In this document: positions 4,160 to 5,675 of the stretch, in pieces | Layout of the letters: the number at the start of each line of letters is the position of its first letter | Position numbering within the stretch: position 1 is the stretch's first letter | Assembly: GCA_028277295.1 (NCBI GenBank) | Contig: JANQGN010000403.1 | Location: 1-5,675, forward strand | Direction of reading: 5' to 3' | DNA: 5,675 nucleotides | DNA from: Rhodospira sp. | GTDB lineage: Bacteria > Pseudomonadota > Alphaproteobacteria > Rhodospirillales > Rhodospirillaceae | Made by a program: the position numbers and the translations under genes | The notes under the pieces: generated by a model | Told to the model about the DNA's origin: nothing | What the model saw: only the letters and a program-made list of their open reading frames with translations | The model's database searches: none

Positions 4160-5675
4160 ATGTTGACCCGCCCAACCGTCGACCCGACCGCCGCCCATGT
4201 CCGGGACCTTCTCCATGCGCGGCACGGTGACCCCTTCGCCTTCCTTGGCCAGCACGCCGGGTCCGCCGACGGCGGGACCCGAACCGGCCGTTGCGTGCGC
4301 GCCTTCGTGCCCTGGGCTGACGCCGTGCAGGTGATCGATGCCGATAGCGGCGCGACGCTGGCGGAGGCGACCCGCGCCAACCCCGCCGGCCTCTTCCTGG
4401 CTGACTTGCCCGGACTGAGCCGGCCGGTCCCCTACAAGCTGCGGGTCACCCGCGGCGACGAGACCCAGGATGTGTGGGATCCCTACAGCTTCCAGCCGGT
4501 GCTTGGGGAACTGGATACCTATTTCATTGGCGAAGGCACCCATCTGAAACTGTACGAAAAGATGGGCGCGCACGTGACCACCTTGGGTGGCGTGCCGGGG
4601 GTGGCCTTCACCGTCTGGGCGCCCAACGCGCGGCGGGTCAGCGTGGTGGGCGACTTCAATGGATGGGATGGCCGCGTTCATCCCATGCGCAAGCACCCGA
4701 ACTGCGGCGTGTGGGAGATCTTCCTGCCGGAGGTGCCGGCCGGCAGCCGCTACAAGTTCGAAATCGTCGGCGCCGATGGGGGCCTGCTGCCCCTGAAGTC
4801 CGATCCCTACGCGTTCTACTGCGAGGTTCCGCCCGCCACCGCCTGCGTGGTTTATGACCTCAACGGCTTCGAATGGACGGACGACGCCTGGATGGCCAGC
4901 CGCGCCAAGCGGGTGGAGCGCGGCGCGCCGATCAGCGTCTACGAAGTGCACCTGGGCTCGTGGAAACGGGTCGTCGATGCCGAGACCGGCGCCGAACGGT
5001 CGATGACCTACCGGGAACTGGCCGATGACCTTCCCGCCTACGTGAGCGACATGGGCTTCACGCACATCGAGCTGCTGCCGGTCAACGAACACCCCTTCGA
5101 TGGCTCATGGGGATACCAGCCGATCGGCCTGTTCGCCCCCACCAGCCGATTCGGCACGCCCGACGACTTCCGCTATTTCGTGGACCGCTGCCATGCCGCC
5201 GGAATCGGCGTCATCATTGACTGGGTGGGGGGGCACTTCCCCGAGGACGCCCACGGCCTGGTGTGGTTTGACGGCACCCACCTGTACGAGCATGCCGACC
5301 CGCGCCAGGGCCGCCACATGGATTGGGGCACCCTGATCTACAACTACGGCCGCACCGAAGTGCGCAACTTCCTGCTGGCCAATGCCTTGTTCTGGCTGGA
5401 CAAGTTCCACATCGACGGGCTGCGCGTCGATGCCGTGGCGTCGATGCTGTACCTGGACTACAGCCGCGAGGGGGACGACTGGATTCCCAACCAGTTCGGC
5501 GGCCGTGAAAACCTGGAGGCCATCGACTTCCTGCGCCGCATGAACGAACTGGTCTACGGGCATTTCCCGGGCGCCGTCACCCTGGCCGAGGAAAGCACCG
5601 CCTGGCCGATGGTGTCGCGCCCCACCTACCTGGGCGGGCTGGGCTTCGGCTATAAGTGGAACATGGGCTGGATGA
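4160..5675 (+). CDS. glgB: GlgB, 1,4-alpha-glucan branching enzyme (partial, N-terminal 505 residues)
   Basis: GlgB makes alpha-1,6 branches in glycogen by cutting an alpha-1,4 chain and transferring it, in the cytosol. The visible part has an N1 domain (about 1-110, with RHGDPFAFLGQH), a CBM48 domain (about 145-235, with FTVWAPNA and VVGDFNGWDG) and most of the GH13 catalytic barrel starting at ISVYEVHLGSW (258). Catalytic Asp424 lies in GLRVDAVASM and catalytic Glu477 in LAEESTAWP. They are spaced 53 residues apart, as are Asp405 and Glu458 of E. coli. The third acidic residue and the C-terminal domain lie outside the window; the family is about 730 residues. Region I reads DWVGGHFP (354-361) where the usual form is DWVP(G/A)HFP. 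The ATG at 4160 has GGGAG 11 nt upstream. The frame is open further upstream but lacks a better start with family-like sequence. No other glycogen gene is visible. Confidence 0.96.
   Translation, partial: MLTRPTVDPTAAHVRDLLHARHGDPFAFLGQHAGSADGGTRTGRCVRAFVPWADAVQVIDADSGATLAEATRANPAGLFLADLPGLSRPVPYKLRVTRGDETQDVWDPYSFQPVLGELDTYFIGEGTHLKLYEKMGAHVTTLGGVPGVAFTVWAPNARRVSVVGDFNGWDGRVHPMRKHPNCGVWEIFLPEVPAGSRYKFEIVGADGGLLPLKSDPYAFYCEVPPATACVVYDLNGFEWTDDAWMASRAKRVERGAPISVYEVHLGSWKRVVDAETGAERSMTYRELADDLPAYVSDMGFTHIELLPVNEHPFDGSWGYQPIGLFAPTSRFGTPDDFRYFVDRCHAAGIGVIIDWVGGHFPEDAHGLVWFDGTHLYEHADPRQGRHMDWGTLIYNYGRTEVRNFLLANALFWLDKFHIDGLRVDAVASMLYLDYSREGDDWIPNQFGGRENLEAIDFLRRMNELVYGHFPGAVTLAEESTAWPMVSRPTYLGGLGFGYKWNMGWM

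Noticed and set aside
3956..5092. Minus-strand open frame of 378 codons
   Set aside because: It is antisense to glgB, whose motifs and catalytic residues are unmistakable on the plus strand.

Overview
The window is high-GC DNA with the gene content and protein style of an alphaproteobacterium. A Rhodospirillales-type genome is my best guess, from the regulator-sufB-sufC order and the protein sequences, but this placement is inference. Five protein-coding genes can be supported. Two are cut by the window edges: sufC at the left and glgB at the right.

Left half (about 1-2458, minus strand): an iron-sulfur cluster assembly (SUF) operon read right to left. An Rrf2-family regulator with three clustered cysteines comes first, then sufB (scaffold subunit), then the first 117 codons of sufC (ATPase subunit). 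The regulator probably senses the Fe-S state of the cell and controls the genes behind it. The leader of the regulator and the gap before sufB each carry a copy of a related 29-bp element. It is an inverted repeat followed on the minus strand by a short T run, so it could be an operator or a terminator/attenuator.

Middle (2459-3293): a 448-bp intergenic region separates the suf operon from a divergent plus-strand gene for a 128-residue protein. That protein has an N-terminal DUF2934 motif and a long basic, repetitive, AT-hook/histone-H1-like tail. A candidate sigma-70-type promoter and a leader hairpin lie in front of it.

Non-coding block (3294-4159, 866 bp): no credible gene. It contains a stem-loop, two tandem 99-bp elements with 16-bp terminal inverted repeats separated by TAA (MITE-like), a possible third TAA-bounded palindromic element, a perfect 19-bp palindrome, and a long nested inverted repeat of about 98 bp. 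This is the most unusual part of the window.

Right end (4160-5675, plus strand): the first 505 codons of glgB, the glycogen branching enzyme. The N-terminal domains and the first two catalytic residues are visible. Region I has an unusual Pro-to-Gly change next to a G7 run.

I see no complete new multi-gene system. The novel-looking material is the paired suf leader elements, the DUF2934 basic-tail protein and the repeat-rich block.
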